From contig OZ237752.1 in assembly GCA_965178125.1 (NCBI GenBank), positions 434,001 through 498,000 on the forward strand: DNA of 64,000 bases, in the 5' to 3' direction. How positions within the stretch are numbered: the first letter of the stretch is position 1; each line of letters opens with the position of its first letter. The notes under the pieces were generated by a model. The model ran no database searches. It had not been told where the DNA came from and was given only the letters and a program-made list of their open reading frames with translations. The position numbers and the translations under genes are program-made. Shown piece after piece: positions 23,616-35,600 of this stretch. This DNA is from Bilabrum cf. latius (taxonomy: Eukaryota > Bigyra: Bicosoecida > Bigyra > Bicosoecida).

Positions 23616-26600
23616 ATGGACGGTGGCAGCGAGGTGAGTCGGTGAAGGGGCAGTTGCGACGCAGTTCCCTTGTTTCTGGAATGAAATTCACCGTGTCTTT
23701 GGGGCCCACGATGTACGAATCGAGTCGTGGGCGGCGTTTGGCCCGCTGATTGTCCAATTCTCGCTCGTTTGGCCAGATCTCACCGCAGGAACCTGCTCCG
23801 GTGGCGTCAAGTTCAAGCAGTGCCGCCTCTACTGGCGCACCCGGAGCAGGTGCTTTGCAAAGTGCCCCACATCAGCCAAATATGCCCTCTGTTGCATCGG
23901 GGGGCACTGGAAGCATGTTAATTGCGCCGGGCCATGCGCTTGGCGGGGGAGTGGCCCCTGTCAGCAGCGCAGGGATCGTGGCGGCTCCCGTGCAACCCCC
24001 CGCGCCTACTCTAGCCGTTTCCGGCCAGATGGGACAGTTGCAATAGGGCTAGTTCCCATAGGCGCTTCCTTCCAATGGCTACATATCTACGGGCATGCCT
24101 GGGCCCCCGTCCGGCCAGGGCGGGATGCTGCTGCATGCGCCCCAGCTCACTATGCCGACCACGGGAGCACCCCCCAGTCAGGCTACGCTGAGCGCGGGCG
24201 CGGCGCCCATGGTGCCGGGCATGGACATACCAGCCGGCGCCGCCCCCCTCGGTACGTCATCTAGCAGTAGCTTCAGCGCCTCGCTGCAGATGCCGCAGGT
24301 GCAGCAGGGTGCTGCCCCGGGGGGGTTCACCCAGGGGTTTGCCCCCCAGTTGGGGTAGGGGGCACCGATGGCCCCGGTGCCAGTCGCCATGCAGGCGTCG
24401 GTCCTGCAGCAGCAGCAGCAGCAGCAGCAACCGATGCAGGTGCAGTCGCAGGTGCCGCCGGCCCCCCTCGCACCGGGACAAGGCACCGCAGCCAGCTCTT
24501 CCATGTGGATCGGAGGCCCAACGGCGGGAGGGATACCGGCAGCGCCACCCGCCCCGAGCGGAGACGGCGCCGAGGAGCTCCCCGAGGAGCTGCAGCACCT
24601 GTGCCTGCCCCCGCCAGAGAACAACCCAGGCTACCCCCAGAGCGTCCTCGAGACAAAGATGCCCCTCTACACGAAGCTGCCCGTCAGGCAGCTGAGGCAG
24701 CTCCTCAGGCACAGGGGCCTCGTCGTGGACGGTGCCAGGAAGACCGTAATCGACAGGGTGAGGCGCTACCTGCGCGGCGAGAAGATCAAGAAGTCGCCCC
24801 GGCCGTCCTCGGGCGCCGGCAAGGGGGACGGCTCCTCGGGTGGGAGGTCGACCCCGAAGAAATCAGCCGCCAGCGGAACCGGTGGCGCCGCGCAGTCCTC
24901 CTCGAGGGTGGCCAAGGTCAAGGCGCCCTCCCATCGGGGACGCAAGGCACAGTCGGCGGCCGTGTCGGGAGGCCGCGGGCGAGGGGGCTCCAAGGCGGCG
25001 TCGGGGGTGCTCAGCCTGGCAGTCGGAGGCAACCTCGCGATGCAGCACTTCCCCGTGTGCACCAGGCTAGCTGACGTGCAGGCGGCCAGCATCGGGGCCT
25101 GCGCCAAGCCGGCCATCGTCCCATACCCTCTGACGGCAGGGCGCGTGGCTGAGCTGGCGTGGGCCGTGGAGGACGCCACATCCGCTGACGTGGATGACGT
25201 GTGGCCGGGGATCACGGCAGACGACCAGAGGGGCAGGCTGGAGCTCGCGCTGCAGCTGCACGCGCGGAGGCTGCAGGTGCAGCGAGAGCGGGAGCAGGCG
25301 TAGGAGAAGGGTTTGAAGAAGAGCGATGGTGCAGGATCATCTTCTGCCAGTGGCGCGGCTGCATCATCGGAGCAGGGCGCTGCCGGGGACCAGGCCTTCA
25401 ATCCCAGCATCGACGTGCTTGCCGCGGGCGATCCTGCCCTCGTGGGAGTGGGGGACGAGGAAGGCGTCTCGGAGCGGACAGGCCCCGCGGGGCTGTACGA
25501 CCGCACCATCGGGCACGCCATCCTGAGGCAGGGGCAGTTCTCTGCCAGGTTTCTTGAGGTGGAGGAGGACGAGGTGCCCGAGACTCACGCTAGGGCTTGC
25601 AGCAACGACGGGAGGGAGGCGAGGATCCTGGACAACTTTGCCTTCTACGACGAGAGCGGGTGAGCGAACCTTCAACGCACGCGCATGCATTCGTATGACA
25701 TTTCCCCCCCTGTCAGCCATGGCGGCTTCGGCTGAGCATGCCGCCTCCGCGCCGTCCAGTTTCCCAACTACCCCCTCACCAATCCTTGCCCCCATTCACT
25801 GTCACCGCAGCTAGCCAGTCCCCCTTGAGTACCTCGACGTGGCGATGGAGAGGGCAGCTGCCGCCAGCCAGGCGGTCTCACAGACCACCGCGCAGCAGAT
25901 GCTGCTGCCCGGACTCATCGGGTTTGGGAGCCTCGTGCCGGTGCCTGACAGCAGGCAAGCTGCCACCGCCATGCCGGAGGTGCCGCAGCACAGCCGCGCG
26001 GCCGCCCCCGAGCTGGAGGAGCTGGTCACGACGGGAGGCAGGCACGCCCGCTCGGCCAACATGTGGCTGCCCGGGGGCAGCCTTGCCAAGAACCGCAAGC
26101 GGTCAGCGCAATCGGTGAGTTCGGTGTGGCCGCCCAGCAGAGAGTCCCCAATCCCACAGTTGTACATGTTTCATTGCTACCGGATTTGCAGGGACCAGTA
26201 TTTCCGTATTGCCTATGGTCTCTATTGTCCACTTTCAAATCTCGCAGATCGGCGGAATGAGCGGTTTCAATGACGATGCCAAGAGGGCGCGAGTGGAAGC
26301 GGGTCCATTGGACCAACCGTTCATGCAGTACTGCGTCGAGTCAGTCATCCTCGAGTCGCAGTCCGACAAGATCTCCATGAAGGCCATTCGACTTGAGGTT
26401 GAGGTGAGCTCTTGCTTGCAGCGTAACGGTGGAAGCAGGCCTTGAATTCATGTGCTGCGCGTGTTTGCTTGCTTCATCTTCGATGGCTTTATCATGTTTC
26501 ACCCTGCCAGTCGCGCGACCAGTTCGACATTTGATCTGTCTCTTCCTCGACCTCGATCGCAGAACCGCATGGGTCGCAGTCTGCAGGACCACAAACACAC

Positions 26601-29600
26601 CCTGAAGGAGATGGTCATGGCAGCCCTAGAGAAGAAAACCAGCGGGCAACTTTAGGCCACCGCGCCGCCCGCTCGTCTAGCCCCACCCCCACCCGAGGAG
26701 CACGCCCACGCCCCCCAAGGTCCACCCAGAGTTGTTCTCCGTGGCATCGTAGAATACGCCATGGACTTCACCAGGGATGGAGATAAGAGCTCTCCGTGCC
26801 TGTGGGTGCGCACTCAAAAGTCGTGGTACCGTGTTGGGGACCTGCAAGGCACGGTGAGGCCCTCGCCGGCCTACCGCAGGCTGTTTCGCCCCACTCTCAT
26901 GCGCCTCGAAGTAGCCGCGAGGGTGCGGCGGATCCTGGCCCAGGCCCTGTTGGATGCCAGGGTGCGCGCTGATAGGCAGGAAGCGATCAATTCGGGGGCG
27001 AGGGCGCAGCTGAAGATGATTGAGGCCGAGCAACAGCGCATGCAGGACGCTGCCGTCGCAGGCGGTGCAGATGATGGCGCAGCTGCTGGATAGCAGGCGA
27101 TGGAAGATGACACGAACGCCTCTGGAAGCGGCAGCTCGGCAGACGTGGGTGGCGCATCCGCCCCAAGCCCAGTCCCCGCCACGCCCACCTCGCCCGCCCC
27201 CGCGGACGCCTTGCAGCAGCCCCAGGACGATTCAGCCCTGGAGGTCCCCGTCCACCTTGAGATGAAGCTGTCGACCGCAGACCTCCTCCGCAAGCTCGAA
27301 GAGGACAGCGCGGAGGCGTGGAGGAGAGAGAAAGCAAAAGAGCAGCAGAGGGCGATAGAGAGGGACGCTAAGCTGGCCGAAATCTTGAAGGTGGCTGTAT
27401 CCGCCGACGTGTCACGGGCCTGGCTGGTGGCCAGGGAGAAGCGGCGGCAGTCGCTGGAGGAAGCCGGTGCGCCGCTGTTGGCCGCTCTGGGGGAGCTGCA
27501 GGCTCGGCTGCTCGGAAGCAGTGCCCCGGTTGCAGCAGAGACAAGCGCGGCAGCGAGTTCGTCCGCAATCATGGAGGCGCCAGCATCCACCGGAGCTGCA
27601 GCTCTAGGGGCAGGCCCATCCTTTGCCAAGTCGTACTCAGGCATCGAGGCCGGCACAGTGCCAGTGGAAGCGCGCCTAGCTGAACTAGCCCAGCAGCTGC
27701 AGGGCTCTTTGGCTTCTGCAGGCGGCCAGGCAGCCATGGAGGGTGGAAGTAGCAGTGGGGCTAGCTCCTCTAGCGGTGACGCCAGCACGGCCTCCATCTC
27801 CGGCCTCCTGCCCCCTGCACTGCGCGCGAGCACGCGCGACATCGTCGAGCTGCTGCAGAGGGTGCCCCCCTCTAGTGTGGCCAGGTCTGCGTCCCCCATC
27901 CATGGCCTCGTACTCCTCCGCGCCCTGCGGCAAGCCAAGCCTGTGTTGGATGCGGTAGTTGAGGCCACACCGGAGGAGCAGGTGGTCGCCCACAGGGTGT
28001 CTGCTGCACTCGAGGCCGTCTCAAAGGCGGGCGAGCTGCCCCGTGCATCCAGCGCGTTCAGCTGCGTGCCGATCAGCGGCGCGTGGATCGCAGAACACGC
28101 GGTCTTCGTGCAGCGCGCAGCCGCTGCTATGGATGAGCAGCTCAAGCTCATGGCCAAGCAGGTGCAGACAGACCAATCCGCCGCAGCATTGACCGGCACC
28201 GCATCTGGTGCGGGCTCTGCTTCGCCTGCAGGTACCCCTACCGTCGCGCAGTCCCTTGTGGCCATGGCTCAGAGCCCCGAAGCGGCTAAGAGGGCGGCCG
28301 ACAGGCTCCTGGCCGCGGCAGGCGCGCGCTTGCTGCCGCCGCTTAAGCGAGATGAGGCTCAGGGGGCGCGCAAGTTCGGGCCATGGCCTGCGGACGGTGA
28401 CGCAGGGGCAGCGGCAGCCTCGTCGGTCTCTCTGCATTCGAGCGATGATGAAGCCAAGGTGCTGGGAGAGTTAGAAGAGGCGAAGAAGATCCTGCAGCAA
28501 GCTGACGAGGCAGAGGCAGATGCTCGTGCCGAGGCGGCCAGCAAGGCAGCGGCAGCCGCAGCGACTGCTGCTCCTCCTACAGGCACCAGGGCCGCCAGCA
28601 AGGCAGCTGGCCTGCAGCTGACCCTGCCATTCGGACTTACGGCGCCCACCGTGCCGCAGTCCCTGATCGCAGGATACCTGGCCCCACCCCTTGCATCGTC
28701 CGCTGTTGCCTCTTTGGCACTGGCGCATGCCGCGCTCGCAAGGTTTAGCACGCTTCCATCCAAGCAGTTGGCGCTTGCAGCCGCCAAGCACGCTCCCGAC
28801 ATCGGGACGCTCGCGGGCCAGCTCCCCCAGACCGCAAGCTCCGAGCCCTTTCTGGACATCTGCGGGGTTGCGGCAAGCCGGGCGGAGCTCATGGGCAAGG
28901 CCGTGGAGGACGCTGGTCTTGCGGCCAGGCTTGCCGACATAGTGTCGGTCAGTCGGGCGCGGGCGGCCTTCGGTGACGAGGACGCTCTCCAGTGTCTCGC
29001 GCACTGCGGCGCCTTTCTGCTTGCGGTGGCCAAGGGTCAGGGCGCGGCGAACGCCGCAGGGTTCCCCCTCCCTTCTAGCGCCGTGCCCGACCTGGCAGAG
29101 CTCTTCGACAACGCGCGGTCTGCGATCCTGGCAGTCACCGGCACTGAGCCAGAGGTGCTGGAGGAGGAGCTGCAGTCCCAGGTGGCACTGCTAGGTGGCA
29201 CCGCCACGGTCGGAAGCGGCCTCGGCTCTGGCGATGTCGCTGGTGCCGGCGGCGGGATCTTTGCCGAGGCAGGGGAGCTGCTGGGCCGCCTAAATGCTCG
29301 CGCTTCTGCCTAGTCGCGAGACGAAATCGAGGCGTCGGTCACGGAGCTCCTCGCTCCCTTGCTGAAGGTCGCCGGCGGGTCCTCCTCGTAGCCCGCCGCG
29401 AGCGACGGCGACGAAGGAGGCGAGGGTGAGGGCGAGGACAACCGCGGGCCGGCCTGGATCAAGGCCCAGACCGCGAGTGCCCCGGGCCGCCGCCCCCTCA
29501 TGGCAGCTCGCGCAGCCCTTAAGGACGCGGAGAAGGCCGCCTACAAGACCCACTCTGCCTGCGTCGGCGAAAAGTATCGGTTGAGCAGGAGGGCCAGGGA

Positions 29601-32600
29601 GGAGCTCCGCAAGCTGAGGAGGGAGGCAGCCAAGAAGGCAGCCGCCGCCGAGGCAGCAAGGAAGCGAAGGGAGCGGGCGCTCCTCAAGCCGAAGGGGGAG
29701 GGCAGAAGCAAGGCCAAGGCCAAGGGCAAGGGGCGCGGGACAAACCCTTCCAAATCTGGCTCGCAGGGAGGTGGGGTAGGAGGCGGACGTACCAACTCGG
29801 ACGAGGACGGGGACGACCTGGAGGTGCCCGACGATATCGACTCCGAGTCCGAGTCGACGGGGCCGGGCGCCCGTGGCGCTGATGGCGGCCCCGGCGGCAA
29901 GTCGATGACGCCGCAGGCGATCGCGCAGCGTGCTGCCCGGCGCGCCGCCAGGCTCCGTGCCCTGCCTGTGCCCCGGCTGCCAACCACGATCGACGAGGAG
30001 CACCTCATGCTGGTGGCCATCGGGGAGCTGCCCCACGACAGGGATCTCTTGGCGCAGCTCAAGGCGAACTTCGCCATCGACGATAGGAAGAAAGCCAAGA
30101 GGGGCAATTCAAAGGCACCAGCACCGGCCCCATCATCGTCATCATCATCGTCTTCGGATGCCGCTGCGGCTGCCTCGGAGGCCGCCGCCAGTAGCAGCAA
30201 GGCAGACGAACCCAGGAAGCGAAGGTCGCCTCCCACGCTCTGGGAGCTGCTCACCCCCATGCAGGCCCGGGACCTGCTGCCTCCCCTCAGCGCCGCCCCG
30301 CCCACCCGAGAGCTCCTGCCGGCCGTTCCTGACGCGCACAGAGGAGCCGTTGTGTCATGCTGGATCCAGCTGTGCAGGCTCGCCCCACTGCTGCGGGTAA
30401 GCCCCATCGGCCTCGAGGCGCTTGCGCAGGCCCTTTTGGCTCCGGATAGCGAGTCTGCCCTCCTGGCAGAGGTATTCTCCAGGGGCACACGGGCCATGCT
30501 GGGGCTGCCTCTGGACAGGGGGCAGGCACTGCGCGCGGCTGCCGCGCAGCAGTCGGCTGCCTACTAGAGACAGAGGGCGGGCGCCAAGAAACTGCTCGTT
30601 GCCTGCAGGGAAGCCGCGAGGAACAAGCACATCGGGCTCAAGACGTTCGGGTGCGTGCCACCGACGCAACTGGCTGACGGGCCGGGCGCTCCTCTGTACG
30701 GTGTGCTCTCGGTGGCCGACGACACTGTGACCCACGACACCGCTGTGCACGCAGTGTTTGCTTAGGATGACACGTGCGATGCCTACGAGTCGCAGGCAGA
30801 GCTGATCCAGGGCAGGGCAGAGGGCCAGGTGCCGTCTGAGGAGGACATCGCGGCCAAGCTTGGCAGCCTGTCGTCGGCGCAGATCGACGGGCAGCAGGCC
30901 ATGGATGCGGAAGATGGCGAGAAGGACAGCGATGAGGACGACGAGGCCAGCGAGGAGAAGCAGGGCCCTAAGTACTACCTGACCAAGCGACAGAAAGAGG
31001 CCCGAAGGAGGAGGCAGGTGCTGCTGCTTGAGGCGCAGAGAGATGCCATGGTGGAGCAGGAGGTGGCTGCGGCTGGAAGGCTCTTTGGCGGAGGCTCAGA
31101 GGCGGCCGCCGGCGGCTCTACATCTGCTTCGGAGCCTGGCTTGCGCAGCGGTGTGCTGCAGAGCGGCTGGCTCAAGTGGATCAGGCAGCAGCGCCGAGAG
31201 ACCACCGAGACCAGGAGTGAGGAAGCGGCGGCGCACGAGGTGCCAGTGCAGTGGCTCGGCGGAGAGGCACTATCTCGCACCATGAGGCTTGGCGAGCAGC
31301 CTCGGTCCATCCGAAAGGCATTTGAGAGCACGCAGGGGCTTTGGGGGGCGCGGGTGGATCCGTATACCGGCGGAGTGAGGCAGGAAGTTGGCATGTGCGA
31401 CGCACACGACGCCACTCTGGCGGGCCTGATGACCGCGGATTGCGGCTCTTGGCAGGAGGTGCTCAGGACGGCCATGTTGCGAGGCCTCGAAGCAGAGGAC
31501 TTTAACCGAATCGCCTGGGGGAATTACCTGACCACAGAGAAGGATCGCCGAGCCGATGCTTTGAAGCTGCTGCAGCAGCTAGAGGCGGATCTGGCAGAGG
31601 GTGGCAGCGGCGGCATGGCAGCGGATTCAGGCGGTGTCATCGGACAAACAAATGGAGGCGAGCATGGCGGGAGCGCCTCCTCTGGCAGTGAACCGGGAGC
31701 CAGCGCCGTGCCGGAATCGGCAGGCGAGCGCGCCGCCACGGCCCTGCTTGGTGCCCCGGCTGCGGCTGGCCAGCAGGCCATGGACGCAGGTGAGGCGTCC
31801 TCCGGGGCTGGCACCGGCACATCCGATTCGGGTGCCGGCATCGACGGCAGCAAGTTGGAGCCGGGTGCCTGCCCGAGTGCCGTACTGGCTGCCGGGGCCG
31901 GCTCGGTGCTCACGGGCCCGACCGGCTGGCGCATGTCGCCGGCGATGGCCAACTGCTACAAGATCCTGTCGGACCTGATGGCAGATCCCCGCGTGCGCAA
32001 GTTCTTGATGGAAGTGGCTGAGGTGATCGAGGACGCGGCAGCGAGGGGGCAGGATGGAGTCAGCCCCGAGGATGATCCGGTGTTCTCCGTGCAGGGACTC
32101 AAGACCACCAAGGCCAAGGCTGCCATCAACGAGGTCAAGCAGATTGCCGTCGCAGAGGCCGGCGGGCACGTCCACGACCGAGATAAGCTTGCGGCAATCC
32201 CTGCCCTCGACTTGCAGATTGTCTGCTGGAGGCTGCTGTCTGGGTACTACTGCGAGGACCACCCGTCCACTGCAGTCGCCAAGCAGAGAGCGAAGGAGCA
32301 GGAGGCAGAGTGGAGGAAAAAGGTGGCCAGCGGTGAGGCAGTGGAAGAAGACGACGACGACGATGACGACGAGGATGATGACGATGATGACGATGATGAT
32401 GACGAAGAGGAAGATGCCAGCGGTGCAGGTGGTGACGGTGATGACGAAGGCGCCGATGAGGATGGCGATGACCAGGAGGAGGACGGCGAGGCCGCTGTTG
32501 GCGGTGAGGACACGGAGGAGGGCGCTGCCTCTGGTGCCAAGAAGAGCAAGAAGGACGGCAATAGAGGCAAGCCCAGGAGGCCCAAGTGGCTGAGGACCCT

Positions 32601-35600
32601 CTATGACACCGAGGGACGGCCGAGGGATGCCATGGCTCCCGGGGGCACCATCGGGGCCGGCCGTGGGTCGGGGATCCGTGGCTTCGCCAGAGACGTCCGC
32701 ATGGTGCTGCGGCACAGGGGCACGCTGACCCTTCGCAAGGCCTCGGGGCTGTCTATCATCGAACAGGCGCACTACATCAAGGAGTGGGAGAGGGAATGCT
32801 CGCGCAGGCGGAAGAAGGGCAAGCAGACAAGGGCACTGGAGCAGCTGGTGCAGGAGAAGGCGAAGGGCGACCTTGCAGCCCTGAGCACCTTCACTACGCA
32901 GTGGCAGAACAAGGCGCTTGCAGTGGAGGCAGAGGAGAAGGGCGCGCTGATCGCTGATGCAGACCACGAGCTGAGCCGCATGCTGGCCCTGGGCCGGATC
33001 CCCGTACCGATGACCAAGGCTGCCGCGGCTGGCGGTGCCGGGGCTGCGTCAAGCGCTTCCAACGCCCCCGCTTCGCAGGACGCTACTCCTGGGTCGGCCC
33101 GCCGCCGGTCGATGAGCGAGGCTAGGGAGGCCGCGCAGGGCCACGCCACGAAGGAGGAGACCCTGCCCGAGGCCTTCCTGGCCCGAGCTCTCGGCGAGCT
33201 GGACTTCAGGCACTGGCCGTTCGAGTGGCGCCTCTCGCTGCTGCAGTGGCTGCTGCTGCAGGTCTCCACCTCTGCCACAGGGAGGGCCTTCGAGGCTGCC
33301 GTGGAGAAGGAGCTGCTCTCCATCAGGAAGGCAACGAAAGAGGCAACGGACAGGATCGCAAAGCTCGGCAGGGAGTTTGCCGCCAAGTACAGGAGCAGGA
33401 AATCCGCCAGGCTCGTGGCTGAAGAAGCCCAGGCGCAGGCACACACTGCAGGCGGCGGGAGCTCCGGCAGGTCCCGTCCCCAGAGGAGCAGAGCGGCGCC
33501 GCAGGAAGAGGACACCGGGCTGGAGGGCGACTCCTCGCTCGACCTGCAGAACGCGCTCGTCATCGCGGAGGAAGTGAACGCCGCCATCGACCTCTACGCC
33601 AGGACCCTCGCCGCCCCGATCTCGATCTCGACGCTGCAGGACCAGAAGGCCAAGACGAGGTACGACGATGCAGTGCGAGCCGCTGGGCCAGAAGGAGGCA
33701 GCCTGCGGGCGGAGGCCGCGGGCGTCTTCGCCCTGCTCAAGCAGCTTAGGGACAGGCGAGAGCTGCTCTCCGGGAGGCCGGAGCACCTGGGCGAGGACAG
33801 GGCAGGGAGGAAGTACTGGTCCATGGCTGCGATCGGGCAGCCGTTCGCGGCCGGTGGGATGGTGCTCGTGGAGGACGCGCCGGAGAGGCACCCGGGCCAG
33901 CTGCTAGCGCGGAAGGTAGAACGGGCGAGGCAGGAGGGCTGGTTGGCGGACGCGAGCCGCAGATGGGCGCGGGATGCCGGCGCAAGAAACGCGAAGATGC
34001 GCAGGAGTGGCGCAGCCGCTGCACCCGATCTGCTCGGAGCCTCTTCTGGGCTGACTGCAGGCGCCGTCGCAATGTCGGACGACCCTGGTGCCACAGCCGG
34101 GGCAGGTGGTCAGAGCAACGGGCAGGCTCCTATGGGCGCTGGCCCGGGCACGGCTTCGGGCGGCCCTGCATCGTCGCTCACTTTCGCCGGGCCGCTGCCT
34201 GGCGACCCCGACGATGGGCCTGGCGTGCACCAGCAGCCGACCGTGGAGGACCTGAGGCCCGGGACTGCCACCGGTGGCAGCCTGCGCATGATGCTTCCAG
34301 AGGACCTACCGTCGCTCACTCGGTGGCTGCTGCCGAACGGGAGAAGCGACGGCCCACTCCTCCAGAACATCCGCGCCGAGCTGCCCAGGCTGTCTGCTCA
34401 GCGGGCGGCGTCCAAGCGAATGGACGCCGCCGCAGCTGCGGGCGCCCTCCGGTTTGCTGCTCGTGTCAAGGGGCTCTTCGACGCCGAGGCGGGAGTGCCA
34501 GGCGCTGGCGCCACGCAGGAGGACGAGGAGGAGGACGAGGACGGCGAGCCCATGGATCTGACCATGAGCATGCTGCGGTCCGCCGACTCTGAGCTGGACG
34601 CCGAGTGGCCCACTGCCCGCGCGCTGCTACTGGCAACGACGGGTACTCCCGGAGAGGACGTGCTTTCTTCGGCCAGGTCCAAGGGTGTCGTCAATGACGC
34701 GATCAAGGCGGCATCCGAGGCCAGGGATGCCGAAGACGCGCGGCTGAGCGTTCGCAGGGGCATGCTGTGCCGCACCGGGAACGTGGCCGACGTGCTAGCA
34801 CCGGCTGTCCCGCGCTGGCTGCAGTTCGACTTGAGCAGCCTGCTTTGGAACGGCCGCTGGATGTGCGTTGATGAACATTGCTCCAATTCGTACGCCCAGA
34901 CGATGCTGCCGGTCTCGCGGTCCTCGTGCGCCGCGCTGCTGCCCGGGGAGATGCCCGACACGCCGTCCATCCGCATGCAGCCGCTGTCTGCTGCCTTCTT
35001 CTGGGCCCGCGTGCGCAAAGGGCAGGACGCGTGCGCTGCTGTGGTGCTGCCCAACTCACCCGCGGTCGCTCTGTCTGGTCTCTGCGACGACAGGAATGCG
35101 TCGTCTGGGGAGCTGCCTGACGATGAGGAGGAGGAGGAGCAGGAGAGGGAGGGCGCCAGGAGTAGCTCGCCGGCGCAGGATGGCGCAGAGGCGGGGACAG
35201 GTGGAGCTGCTACTGCGAACAGCACCGCGAGCGGGCAGCAAGCCATGGACGGTGACCGCGAAGAGGGTGAAGATAGTGATGACAAGCAGAGCGGTAGCAA
35301 GTCTGACGGCGACGAAGACGAGGACGAAGATGAGGATGAAGACGACGGCTCCACAGAGGGCGACCCCTTCAGCAAGAGGGGCCCTTCGAAGGGCGTGGTG
35401 GGGCCCAGGCCCCAGTACAGCCACGCCATGGTGGAGACAGCCGTGTCTGTGGCTCTCTTGCAGGAAGACCCGAGGCCCCTTCTGCTGACTTTCCCGCTGC
35501 CACTGCCGCAGCACGCCTCCTACCGGTCTTTGGCCAACGACGTCATGGACAAGCTCAAGCTCCCGGCGGCCAGGGAACACAGAGAGAGGGAGGCAGAGAA

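Noticed and set aside
32247-32585. Minus-strand poly-Ser ORF
   Set aside because: Antisense of the poly-Asp tract in the chromatin gene.
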